DNA of 64,000 nucleotides from Phycisphaerae bacterium (GTDB lineage Bacteria > Planctomycetota > Phycisphaerae > Phycisphaerales > UBA1924): contig JAEUIZ010000049.1 in assembly GCA_016793805.1 (NCBI GenBank), positions 62,001 to 126,000 of the forward strand, written 5' to 3'. How positions within the stretch are numbered: position 1 is the first letter of the stretch; the number at the start of each line of letters is the position of its first letter. The translations under genes and the position numbers were made by a program. The notes below the pieces were generated by a model. It was not told the DNA's origin. It made no database searches and saw only the letters and a program-made list of their open reading frames with translations. This document shows, piece by piece, positions 27,149-35,056 of the stretch.

Positions 27149-28204
27149 CTAGCCCGGCATGTGGACGAGAATCTCGCGGCAGGCGGCGGCGGGGTCGGGG
27201 CTGTTGCAGACGGTGGACGAGACGGCCACGCCGCGAACGCCGCGGAGGCTCGCCACGTTGCCGACGTTGATGCCGCCGATCGCCAGATGCGGGCACGCCG
27301 CGAGGATGGGATCGCGAAGGTACTCGGCGAGGTAGTCCGGCCCCACGATCCGGTCCTTGTGCTTGGTGGTCGTGGGGAACATGGGCCCGATGCCGCAATA
27401 GTCGGCACCCGAGCGCACCGCGTCGCGAGCCTGTTCGATGCTCGAGGTGGAGACGCCGATCCAAAGGCGATGCCCTGCGAGTCGCCGGGTGTCGGCGATG
27501 GGCAGGTCGGATTGCCCGAGGTGGACGCCATCGGCTTCGGCGAGGAGCGCGACGTCTGGGCGGTCGTTGATGACGACGTGCACGGCCCGCGGCCCGCGTC
27601 GGGCCAGGGCCACGAGCACGCGAGCGCGGGTGAGCAACTCGCCGGCCTCGAGCGACTTCTCGCGGAGTTGGAGGCAGTCGGCGCCGCCCTCGATGGCGCG
27701 TGCGGCGACTCCGTCCCACGGGACGTGGGTGCAGAGAGAGGCTGTCAGCAGGACGCACAGCCGCCACTGCGGCGCGTCGCGGCGGCCGAGCGCCAGGCCG
27801 AGGTCGCGGTCGAGGGTGTAGGCGCGGTAGCGGAGGCGCTCGATCGGTTCGGCGCTGCCGCCAAGGGACTTGGAGGATTCTTCGATGACCCGGAGGGCCT
27901 CGGTGGTGCGCGCGCCGGCGGAGGCGGCGAGCGAGGGCAGCCCGGCACGCTCGGCGGGAGTGTGCGCCACAGTCCCCACGTCGCCCGGCGTATCACGCGA
28001 GCCGAGCAGCCCGAGGCGCTGCGCGCCGGGGATCGAGGCAATGGCGTCGGTCAGGGCGTGGCGAAGTGTCTTGGCCTCGCGCGCGAGCGCGTCGTGGTCG
28101 AGCGCGAAGCGGGCGATGTCCTCGAGGACGCGCAGGCCCTCGCGGGCGCGGTTGGTGTTGGCGTCGAGCATGCGCAGGATCGCGGCATCGGGAACACGGG
28201 GCAT
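27149..28204 (-). CDS. thiE: Thiamine-phosphate synthase with N-terminal accessory domain
   Basis: 351 residues from ATG 28204. The ThiE part (from about residue 150) joins HMP-PP and thiazole phosphate: CLQLREKSL, VHVVINDRPDVA, GVHLGQSDLP, IGVSTSS, YCGIGPMFPTTTK and AIGGINVGNV are the classic barrel motifs. The N-terminal ~140 residues (MLDANTNRAREGLRVLEDIARF, TTEALRVIEESSK) form the helical extension seen in cyanobacterial and planctomycete ThiE. No other thi genes are nearby. Confidence 0.93.
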   Translation of the reverse strand: MPRVPDAAILRMLDANTNRAREGLRVLEDIARFALDHDALAREAKTLRHALTDAIASIPGAQRLGLLGSRDTPGDVGTVAHTPAERAGLPSLAASAGARTTEALRVIEESSKSLGGSAEPIERLRYRAYTLDRDLGLALGRRDAPQWRLCVLLTASLCTHVPWDGVAARAIEGGADCLQLREKSLEAGELLTRARVLVALARRGPRAVHVVINDRPDVALLAEADGVHLGQSDLPIADTRRLAGHRLWIGVSTSSIEQARDAVRSGADYCGIGPMFPTTTKHKDRIVGPDYLAEYLRDPILAACPHLAIGGINVGNVASLRGVRGVAVSSTVCNSPDPAAACREILVHMPG

Positions 28205-28255
28205 GGGGCATTGTTCGCCCGCGCGTGGCGGGCGGCGGGATGCGGTCTGGCAGGG

Positions 28256-30742
28256 CTACTGCGCGGCGGCGGCGAGTCGTGCGCGCCAGGCGGCGGCCTC
28301 GGCGGCAAGTCCCTGCTTGTCGAGCAGTTCCAGGAGCGCGTCCGAGGCGTCGGTCGTCCACTCGCTCTTGGGGCCGAGGGTCTCGAGGAGTTTGGGTGCG
28401 GCGATGCGCAGGGCGTCCAGGGCCTCGTCGTCGCGGCCGAGCCCGCGGAGGTTCTTCGAGAGGTTGAACCGCACGGCCCAGGGCATCGAGTCCGTCGGCG
28501 GGAACGCGGCGTCGGCATCCGTCACGCAGGCGCGATACTCGGCGACCGCCTCGTCGAAGCGACGAAGGCTCCCGAGCGTCGAGGCGTAGTTGTTGCGGAT
28601 GTAGACGGTCGTGCGGTGGGTGCGGCCGAGGTTCTTGTCGGCGAGCGCGAGCGCCTTGGACTGCCAGTCGAGTTGCTTCTCGTTGTTTCCAAGTCGACCC
28701 TCGATCGAGCCGAGCGTGCTCATGACGCTCATGACCCGGGCGTGCTCAGGTCCATAGATGTTCGTGAGGCCGGCGAGACACTGCTCGGCGATAGGCCTGG
28801 CCTCGGCGGAGCGGCCCGTGTTGTGGAGGAGGATCGCGTAGTTGTTGGCGTAGATGAGCGTGCTGGCGCTCTCCGGGCCGTAGGTCCGGCTGAGGCGTTG
28901 CCACGCGTCCTTGAGCAGGGGCTCGGCCTTGTCGCGCTGGCCCTTGGCGCTGTAGCACGAGGCGAGCGTGCTGATCGGCGCGAGCGTGGCGATGTTGTCC
29001 GGGCCCAGGGCGCGTCGCGAGCGCTCGATGGTCTGCTCGAGCAGCGGGATCGCCTCGTCGAGGCGGCCCATGAGGTAGAGGGTGTGGGCGAGGTTGCCGG
29101 CGGCGCCGAGCGTGTCCTGCGCCTCGGGCCCGAGCACGCGCGTCGCTCGATCGAGATTCTCTCGCTTCAGGGCGACGGCCTCGTCGAGGCGCTGCAGTTG
29201 ATCGAGCGCGTAGGCGACGGTCATCGCGGCCTCGAGCGCGGCGGGCGAATCCGGGCCTTCCTCGGCGCGGGCGAGGTCGAGGGCGGCTCGTGCCTGTTCC
29301 AGGCCGCGTTCCCGTTCGCCCAGATCGACGAGCACGGCGGCGTGTGTGGTGCGCAGGCGCGCGGTCTCGACGCCTCGGCCATGCAGGTCACGCTCGGCGA
29401 CTTCAAGCCCGAGGCGTGCCTGCGCCTCGGCTTCCTGGAAGAGTTGGAGGTTGCGGTACGCGGAACTGAGGACGCTGCGGACCATGACGCGGGCCTCGGG
29501 CTGGTCGCGGAGGGTCTGGTCGGCGAGGCCCGAGGCGGGGCCGAGCACGTCGACGATGCGGATGTCCTTGCCCTCCTTGCCCGGGTCGGCGGCGCCGAGC
29601 ATGTCCTCGACAAACTTGGAGACGGCGCGCGCGACCTCGGTCTTCTTCGTCGCGAGGTCGCGCTGTGCGCGGGCCTCGCGGAGGGCCGAGGTGGAAACGG
29701 CGAGCGCGGCGAGCGCGGCGACGACGACAACCGCCGACGCGATCGTGGCGATGCGGTGCCGTCGGACGGCCTTCGACAGCGCGTACCAGGCGCTGTCACG
29801 GCGGGCGGCGATCGGCTCGCCCGCGAGGTATCGGCGGCAGTCCGCGGCAAGTTCGGCGGCGGACTGGTATCGGCGGGCGGGGTCCTTCGCAAGGCACTTG
29901 AGCGTGATCGTCGCGAGGTCCTCGTCCACGCCATCCTTGAGACGCGAGGGGGTCGGGGGCTCCGCCTCGGCAATGGCGGCGACGGCGTCGGCGAGGCTCG
30001 TGCCCAGGTCATAGGGCATCGAGCCCGTGAGCCATTGGTACAGAATCACGCCCAGCGAGTAGACATCGCTGCGGACATCGACGGCCTCGGGGTCGCCCGC
30101 GGCCTGCTCCGGGCTGGCCCACGGGAGCGAGCCCATGAACTGGCCCGAGACGCTGAGCGTGGCGCGTCCATCGCGCTCCCCAACGGGCTTGGCGAGCCCG
30201 AAGTCCAGCACTCGCGGCTCGCCCGTCGCGTCGATGCGGATGTTGCGCGGCTTGAGGTCGCGGTGGATCACCCCGCGCTGGTGCGCGAAGCCGACGGCGT
30301 CGCAGACCTTGGCGAACGCCGCGAGGGCGGCGCGGGCCTCGTCGCGCGAGCCGACGCCCGCGAAGCCCTGTTCGCCCAGCACAGAGCCCTCGACGAACTC
30401 CATGACGAGGAACGCGCGCCCGTCGGCGGTCACGCCCGAGTCGTACACCGAGACGATGTGGGGGTGGCGGAGACGGGCGACGAGTTCGATCTCGCGCTCG
30501 AAACGCCGACGCGCGGCCCCGGAGGCGAGGTCCCCGTGGAGCAGCACCTTGATCGCCACCCGGCGGCGGGTGGAGCGCTGCGTGGCGACGTAGACGACGC
30601 CCTGGCCCCCGCGGGCGTGCTCGCGGATGTCGTCGTACCCCGGGATCGAGGGGGCGCCTTGGGTCGTGATGGTTCGGCGGATCTCGGCTTCGAGGACCGC
30701 CTCGTCGTCGTACCAGTTGGAGGACAGCGCGGACTCGCTCAC
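28256..30742 (-). CDS. Membrane Ser/Thr protein kinase with TPR sensor region
   Basis: 828 residues from ATG 30742. An active-looking PknB-type kinase occupies about 35-310: GGQGVVY glycine loop, VAIK lysine near residue 65, VIHRDLKPRNIRI catalytic loop, DFGLAKP, and GSLPWASPEQ in the activation segment. A TM helix follows near 340-362 (IATIASAVVVVAALAALAVS), then ~460 residues of TPR-like repeats that would lie outside the membrane (LGPEAQDTLGAAGNLAHTL, YGPEHARVMSVMSTLGSIEG). It starts 4 bp after the sigma-factor stop, so the two form an operon, a pairing frequent in planctomycetes. Confidence 0.92.
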   Translation of the reverse strand: MSESALSSNWYDDEAVLEAEIRRTITTQGAPSIPGYDDIREHARGGQGVVYVATQRSTRRRVAIKVLLHGDLASGAARRRFEREIELVARLRHPHIVSVYDSGVTADGRAFLVMEFVEGSVLGEQGFAGVGSRDEARAALAAFAKVCDAVGFAHQRGVIHRDLKPRNIRIDATGEPRVLDFGLAKPVGERDGRATLSVSGQFMGSLPWASPEQAAGDPEAVDVRSDVYSLGVILYQWLTGSMPYDLGTSLADAVAAIAEAEPPTPSRLKDGVDEDLATITLKCLAKDPARRYQSAAELAADCRRYLAGEPIAARRDSAWYALSKAVRRHRIATIASAVVVVAALAALAVSTSALREARAQRDLATKKTEVARAVSKFVEDMLGAADPGKEGKDIRIVDVLGPASGLADQTLRDQPEARVMVRSVLSSAYRNLQLFQEAEAQARLGLEVAERDLHGRGVETARLRTTHAAVLVDLGERERGLEQARAALDLARAEEGPDSPAALEAAMTVAYALDQLQRLDEAVALKRENLDRATRVLGPEAQDTLGAAGNLAHTLYLMGRLDEAIPLLEQTIERSRRALGPDNIATLAPISTLASCYSAKGQRDKAEPLLKDAWQRLSRTYGPESASTLIYANNYAILLHNTGRSAEARPIAEQCLAGLTNIYGPEHARVMSVMSTLGSIEGRLGNNEKQLDWQSKALALADKNLGRTHRTTVYIRNNYASTLGSLRRFDEAVAEYRACVTDADAAFPPTDSMPWAVRFNLSKNLRGLGRDDEALDALRIAAPKLLETLGPKSEWTTDASDALLELLDKQGLAAEAAAWRARLAAAAQ

Positions 30743-30746
30743 GACC

Positions 30747-31331
30747 TCAGCCCTCCTCCTCGGTCTGGGCGGCGATGAGGGTGCCGAGGCGCTTCAGGAT
30801 GCGCGACTTGGCCTGGTAGACCGAATCGACGCTGATCCCGAGTTCGTGGGCGGTCTGGCGTGCGTCGCGGCCGGCGCCGACGTATTGCTCGAAGGCGGCG
30901 ACATCGCTCGCGTTGAACTCGGCGCGAACGGTGCGCATCGCGAGCCGGAGGTGGTATTGACGCCATTCGGCCTCCCACATCTGGTCGACCGCGTCGGAGC
31001 CTTCCGGGCCGAGGTCGCTGCCCTCGGGTAGCGCGCCGGCGATGGACTTCTGACGCCATCGGCGCTGGATCGCGTGCAGAGTGACGGTCTTGAGGTAGGA
31101 GCGGAACTTCCCGCGGGCCGGGTCATACTGGAAGGAGGGCATGGCCTTGGTGAGAGAGAGGAGTACATCTTGGACGGTGTCGTCGCAGTCGCTGGGGGAA
31201 AGGCCCTGCCGTCGGCCGAACCCGCGGATGAGGTCCTCGTAACGATCGCAGAACTCGCGCCAGGCCACGGGATCGCTCGGGCCCGAGAGCCGGGCCAGAA
31301 GGGTGGCGTGGGTGGCGGTCTGGCTGATCAC
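30747..31331 (-). CDS. ECF-type RNA polymerase sigma factor
   Basis: 194 residues from GTG 31331 (MISQTATHATLLARLSGPSD); GTG 31346 and TTG 31397 are longer options. Region 2 is DPVAWREFCDRYEDLIRGFG with DCDDTVQDVLLSLTKAM (the -10-reading segment). Region 4 is FNASDVAAFEQYVGAG and TAHELGISVDSVYQAKSRIL (helix-turn-helix). No anti-sigma gene follows; the kinase 4 bp downstream is the likely partner, as in planctomycete ECF-kinase groups. Divergent from the surface-protein gene at 31537. Confidence 0.9.
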   Translation of the reverse strand: MISQTATHATLLARLSGPSDPVAWREFCDRYEDLIRGFGRRQGLSPSDCDDTVQDVLLSLTKAMPSFQYDPARGKFRSYLKTVTLHAIQRRWRQKSIAGALPEGSDLGPEGSDAVDQMWEAEWRQYHLRLAMRTVRAEFNASDVAAFEQYVGAGRDARQTAHELGISVDSVYQAKSRILKRLGTLIAAQTEEEG

Positions 31332-31418
31332 GCTGGGGGAATCTACCACCGAGGGGCGTTGTTGGCCAAGGCTTTGCGCGAAATCTTGGCCGATCAATCG
31401 TTGGATTCGTTTCAGATA

Positions 31419-31430
31419 GCGTGCGCACGC
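31419..31430. promoter_or_regulatory. 12-bp perfect palindrome in a divergent promoter region
   Basis: GCGTGCGCACGC lies about midway between the ECF sigma gene (minus) and the surface-protein gene (plus). Nearby, GGCCAAG (31364-31370) and CTTGGCC (31385-31391) form another inverted repeat. Either could be an operator, but GC-rich palindromes arise often by chance here. Confidence 0.25.
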
Positions 31431-31536
31431 GACTAGGGCCTTGGAGAGGTCGCACTGGCGGACGAACGGGTCGTCCCAGAGTGCGCATCCAACCCAGTTT
31501 CACGCCGGCCCAGTGGCCGCGGAAAGGGAGAGGCCT

Positions 31537-34500
31537 GTGAAGAATCGAGTGCAAGCGTCGATGGTGGCGGCAGTGGCGGGACTAGCGATCAGCAGCGCCG
31601 CTCACGGGCAAACGGCGTGGTCGTCCGCGGTCAATGGGAGTTGGTTCGATACGTTGCGGTGGACGGCCGGTGTGCCCGCGGCAGGCACTTCGACGACGCT
31701 GGGGATGGCGGGCGCGTACACCGTCACGATGCAGAACGGGGGCGGGGCATGCGGGATGCTGAACGTGAGCAACGCCAACGCGGCTCTCAGCCTCTTTGAC
31801 AACTGCTCGCTCAACGTGGATGGGAACATTGCCAACGCGGGGCTGATCCAGATCAGCGGCCCGGGCGCTCCGGGGAACCTCACGCGGCTGATCGCGGCGG
31901 CGAACATCCAGGTCGCCGGGACGGGCACGCTGCGGCTGGCAGCGTTGGGCAACGGGGACAACGACACCGCGTACCTGCACTACACGGCCGCGGGGAACGT
32001 GCTCACGAACGCGGCCGGGCACCTCATCGCGGGCGCGGGGCGGATCTACACGAACCTCGTCAACAACGGGACGCTCCACGCCGACCAGAACGCGAAGGGC
32101 CTGCTGCTGATCGACCAGCCCAAGTTGAATAACGGAACGATCACCGCGTCGGGCGGAGGCTTCGTGCAAGTGCGGGCCACGAGCCTGACGCAGGGCGCAT
32201 CGGGCGTGAGCGTGTCGAGCGCAGGCAGCCCGGTGCAGTTCGTCAACGCCGGGGTTGCGGGCGGGACGCTCAGCGGCGTGGGCGCAGGGGTCCAGTTCTT
32301 TGCCGCCAACACCGTCGACGGCGTCACGATGCAGGACCTCAACGCGGTGATGGACAACTCGTTTGTCAACGTGGCGGCTGGCGGGGTGATCAACAACGGG
32401 ACGTGGACGGTCAGCGATCCCACGGCCCCGGGCAACCTGACCCGGATCATCGCGGCCGCGCCGAGCGTGACGATCGGCGGGACAGGCACGATCCGGCTCC
32501 AGGGCATCGGCGGAGGCAACGGGGACAACGACACGGCGTACCTGCACTATGCCGCGGCTGGGAACGTGCTGACCAACGGCGCCTCGCACTCGATCCGCGG
32601 CTACGGGCGCGTCTACACGAATCTCGTGAACAACGGTGCCGTCAACGCCGACGTCGCGGGCAAGGGCATCCTGATGATCGACCAGCCCAAGACGAACAAC
32701 GGGACGATGACCGCGAGCAACGGGGGCTTCCTCCAGTTCCGAAGCGTGACGGTCACGGGCAACCCGGTGGCGCAGGTGATCTCGACGGACGCGGCGAGCC
32801 CGGTGCAGATGGTCAATGCCACGATGACCGGCGGGGGCTTTACGACGGCGGGCTCGGGCGTGTTCCAGTATTTCGGCTCCAACACGCTCTCGAACCTCAC
32901 GGTCAACGGGACGCACCAGATCATGGACAACACGCTGGTGAGCATCGCCACGGACCTGACGAACAACGGGGCATGGACGATCAGTTTGCCCGGCGCGCCG
33001 GGCAATCTCACGCGGCTCTCGCCCAGTGCCAACGTGGCGATCAACGGCACGGGCACCATCCGGCTCCAGGGGGTCCAAGGGGGCAATGGGGACAATGACA
33101 CGGCCTATCTCGGGTACTCGGCCGCGGGCAACGTGCTGACGTTCGGCGCGGGGCAGCAGCTCCGCGGGTATGGGCGGGTCTACACGAACGTCGTGAACAA
33201 CGGGACCATCCACGCGGACAACACGCCCAACGCGGGGGGCCCGGCGAGCAAGGGCATCGTCCTCATGGACCAGCCCAAGACGAACAACGCGACGATCACC
33301 TCGTCCAATGCCGGCTGGTGGTATCTGCGCGGGATCACGATGACGAACAACGGCCTGCTCACGTCGTCGAACACCACCACGCCCGGAGGAGGATTCGAGA
33401 ACTCCACCGTGGTCGGCGGAACGATCTCGAACATCGCCGACCAGTTCTTCGGGACGGTGGGCACGGTCAATCTCAATGGCGTCACGATCACGCCGGGCTC
33501 CGGCGTGCAGGTCAACGACAACTCGGTGCTCAGGACGACGGGACTGACGAACAACGGGACGATCCGCGTCAGCATGCCCACCGCGCCCGGGAACCTGTCA
33601 AGGCTCGAGGCGGCCGCCGCGACGACCACGCTCTCCGGGACGGGCACGCTGCGGCTCCAGGGCGTGCAGGTCGGCAACGGGGACAACACCACCGCGTACC
33701 TCTACTACACCGACGCGGCACACCAACTCGTCAACTCCGCCACGCACACCATCGCGGGATACGGGCGGATCTACACGAACCTCGTGAACAACGGCACCGT
33801 CCACGCCGACAACACGCCCAACGCGGCCGGGCCCGCGAGCAAGGGCGTCGTTCTCATGGATCAGCCCAAGACCAACAACGCGACGATCACGTCCTCCAAC
33901 GCGGGGTGGTGGTACGTGCGCGGGATCACGCTGACGAATGGGCCCGCGGGCGTGATGAGCAGCAGCAACACCACCACGCCGGGCGGCGGGTTTGAGAACT
34001 GCACGATCGTCGGCGGGACAATCTCAAACGTCGCGAACCAGTTCTTCGGGGTGAACAGCACGGCGGCCTTCAGCGGCGTGACGATCACGACTGGCTCGGG
34101 CTTGCAGGTCAACGACAACTCGATGGCCACCACCGACGGCATGACGAATGACGGCACCATCGCGATCAGCCGCGTCGGCAACCCCGGCAACCTCACCCGG
34201 CTGCGGGTGACAGCCAACGACGCCACGATCGGGGGCGCGGGCACGGTGCGCCTGAACAGCGTCAACAACACGCCGAACGACACGGCGTACATGGAATCGG
34301 CGACGCCGGCGACGATCGCGGGCGTCCTCGGGCCGAATCAGACGCTCGCGGGCATCGGGCGTGTCTACCACAACTGGACGCTCCGCGGGCCGATCGACCC
34401 GGGCCAGACGCCCACGGGCGTGGGAGAGATCCAGTGCCAGTCGGGCACGATCACCATGGCCGGGACCACGCAGTATGCCGTGCAGATCACCGGGACGCCC

Positions 34501-34944
34501 GCGAGCGGAGGGTACGACCGCCTCACGGGCAACTCGAACAAGACCCTGGCCGGCTCGGTGACCGTCGCGTTCCAGCCCACGTACACGGCCAACGCGGGCG
34601 ACCTGTTCGACATCGTCAGCGGGCCGACCGTCTTGGGCGAGTTCGGGACGGTGACGTTCCAGAACACCCCGTCGTACGTCGGCGGCCCCCCGCACGTGGC
34701 GTACCCGGCGGGCGCGGCACGCGTGGTCATGTGCTACGCGAACTGCGACGGGTCGGCAACCTCGCCGCGGCTGAACGTCAACGACTTCACCTGCTTCCTC
34801 AACGCGTTCGGCGCGGCGTCGTCGCTCCCCCACGCCCAGCAGGTCGTCAGTTACGCCAACTGCGACCAGAGCACGACGGCGCCAGCCCTCAACGTCAACG
34901 ACTTCACCTGCTTCCTGAACAAGTTCGCGATCGGCTGTCCATGA
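31537..34944 (+). CDS. Modular beta-repeat secreted protein with dockerin-like tail
   Basis: 1135 residues from GTG 31537, behind AAAGGGAGAGG. The signal peptide is MKNRVQASMVAAVAGLAISSAAHG. Five modules of ~190 residues follow, each with GNGDNDTAYLHY, NVLTN, GRIYTNLVNNGT, HADN, KGxxLMDQPKTNN and APGNLTRL text, suggesting a long beta-helix. The C-terminal ~70 residues hold two copies of YANCD-ST-P-LNVNDFTCFLN, each a Ca-binding, dockerin-like loop, ending in GC. Related tails occur at 55085 and 56349. Likely exported and displayed at the surface or in the matrix. Divergent from the ECF/kinase operon, which might control it. Confidence 0.85.
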   Translation: MKNRVQASMVAAVAGLAISSAAHGQTAWSSAVNGSWFDTLRWTAGVPAAGTSTTLGMAGAYTVTMQNGGGACGMLNVSNANAALSLFDNCSLNVDGNIANAGLIQISGPGAPGNLTRLIAAANIQVAGTGTLRLAALGNGDNDTAYLHYTAAGNVLTNAAGHLIAGAGRIYTNLVNNGTLHADQNAKGLLLIDQPKLNNGTITASGGGFVQVRATSLTQGASGVSVSSAGSPVQFVNAGVAGGTLSGVGAGVQFFAANTVDGVTMQDLNAVMDNSFVNVAAGGVINNGTWTVSDPTAPGNLTRIIAAAPSVTIGGTGTIRLQGIGGGNGDNDTAYLHYAAAGNVLTNGASHSIRGYGRVYTNLVNNGAVNADVAGKGILMIDQPKTNNGTMTASNGGFLQFRSVTVTGNPVAQVISTDAASPVQMVNATMTGGGFTTAGSGVFQYFGSNTLSNLTVNGTHQIMDNTLVSIATDLTNNGAWTISLPGAPGNLTRLSPSANVAINGTGTIRLQGVQGGNGDNDTAYLGYSAAGNVLTFGAGQQLRGYGRVYTNVVNNGTIHADNTPNAGGPASKGIVLMDQPKTNNATITSSNAGWWYLRGITMTNNGLLTSSNTTTPGGGFENSTVVGGTISNIADQFFGTVGTVNLNGVTITPGSGVQVNDNSVLRTTGLTNNGTIRVSMPTAPGNLSRLEAAAATTTLSGTGTLRLQGVQVGNGDNTTAYLYYTDAAHQLVNSATHTIAGYGRIYTNLVNNGTVHADNTPNAAGPASKGVVLMDQPKTNNATITSSNAGWWYVRGITLTNGPAGVMSSSNTTTPGGGFENCTIVGGTISNVANQFFGVNSTAAFSGVTITTGSGLQVNDNSMATTDGMTNDGTIAISRVGNPGNLTRLRVTANDATIGGAGTVRLNSVNNTPNDTAYMESATPATIAGVLGPNQTLAGIGRVYHNWTLRGPIDPGQTPTGVGEIQCQSGTITMAGTTQYAVQITGTPASGGYDRLTGNSNKTLAGSVTVAFQPTYTANAGDLFDIVSGPTVLGEFGTVTFQNTPSYVGGPPHVAYPAGAARVVMCYANCDGSATSPRLNVNDFTCFLNAFGAASSLPHAQQVVSYANCDQSTTAPALNVNDFTCFLNKFAIGCP
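31850..34350 (+). repeat. Five ~570-590 bp internal modules
   Basis: The (N)GDN(D/T)TAYL block recurs near 31950, 32515, 33085 and 33675, with a fifth, weaker copy (PNDTAYM) near 34265. Several stretches are close at DNA level too (for example CACGCCGACAACACGCCCAA), indicating fairly recent duplications. Confidence 0.8.
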
Positions 34945-34973
34945 TCCGAGTCCGGAGGGATGAGGAGCGAGCA

Positions 34974-34999
34974 GGCCGGATGGGAAAGCCCGTCCGGCC
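34974..34999 (+). terminator. Candidate terminator hairpin after the surface-protein gene
   Basis: GGCCGGATGGG / CCCGTCCGGCC form an 11-bp stem (one G-T wobble) with an AAAG loop, 30 bp after the stop at 34944. Only a weak T-rich stretch (CTGCTTTCT) follows. Confidence 0.5.
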
Positions 35000-35056
35000 G
35001 CTCTGCTTTCTCGCGTTGGCCTTTCAGAGATGAGGCGCGGAGCGGTGGGGGGGGCG

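Noticed and set aside
27161-30778. 1205-codon plus-strand ORF
   Set aside because: Exactly opposite thiE and the kinase-TPR gene; composition typical of antisense GC-rich DNA and no motif.
31850-34350. CRISPR-like repeats
   Set aside because: The repeats are ~570 bp, in frame and encode protein modules; no short regular spacers.
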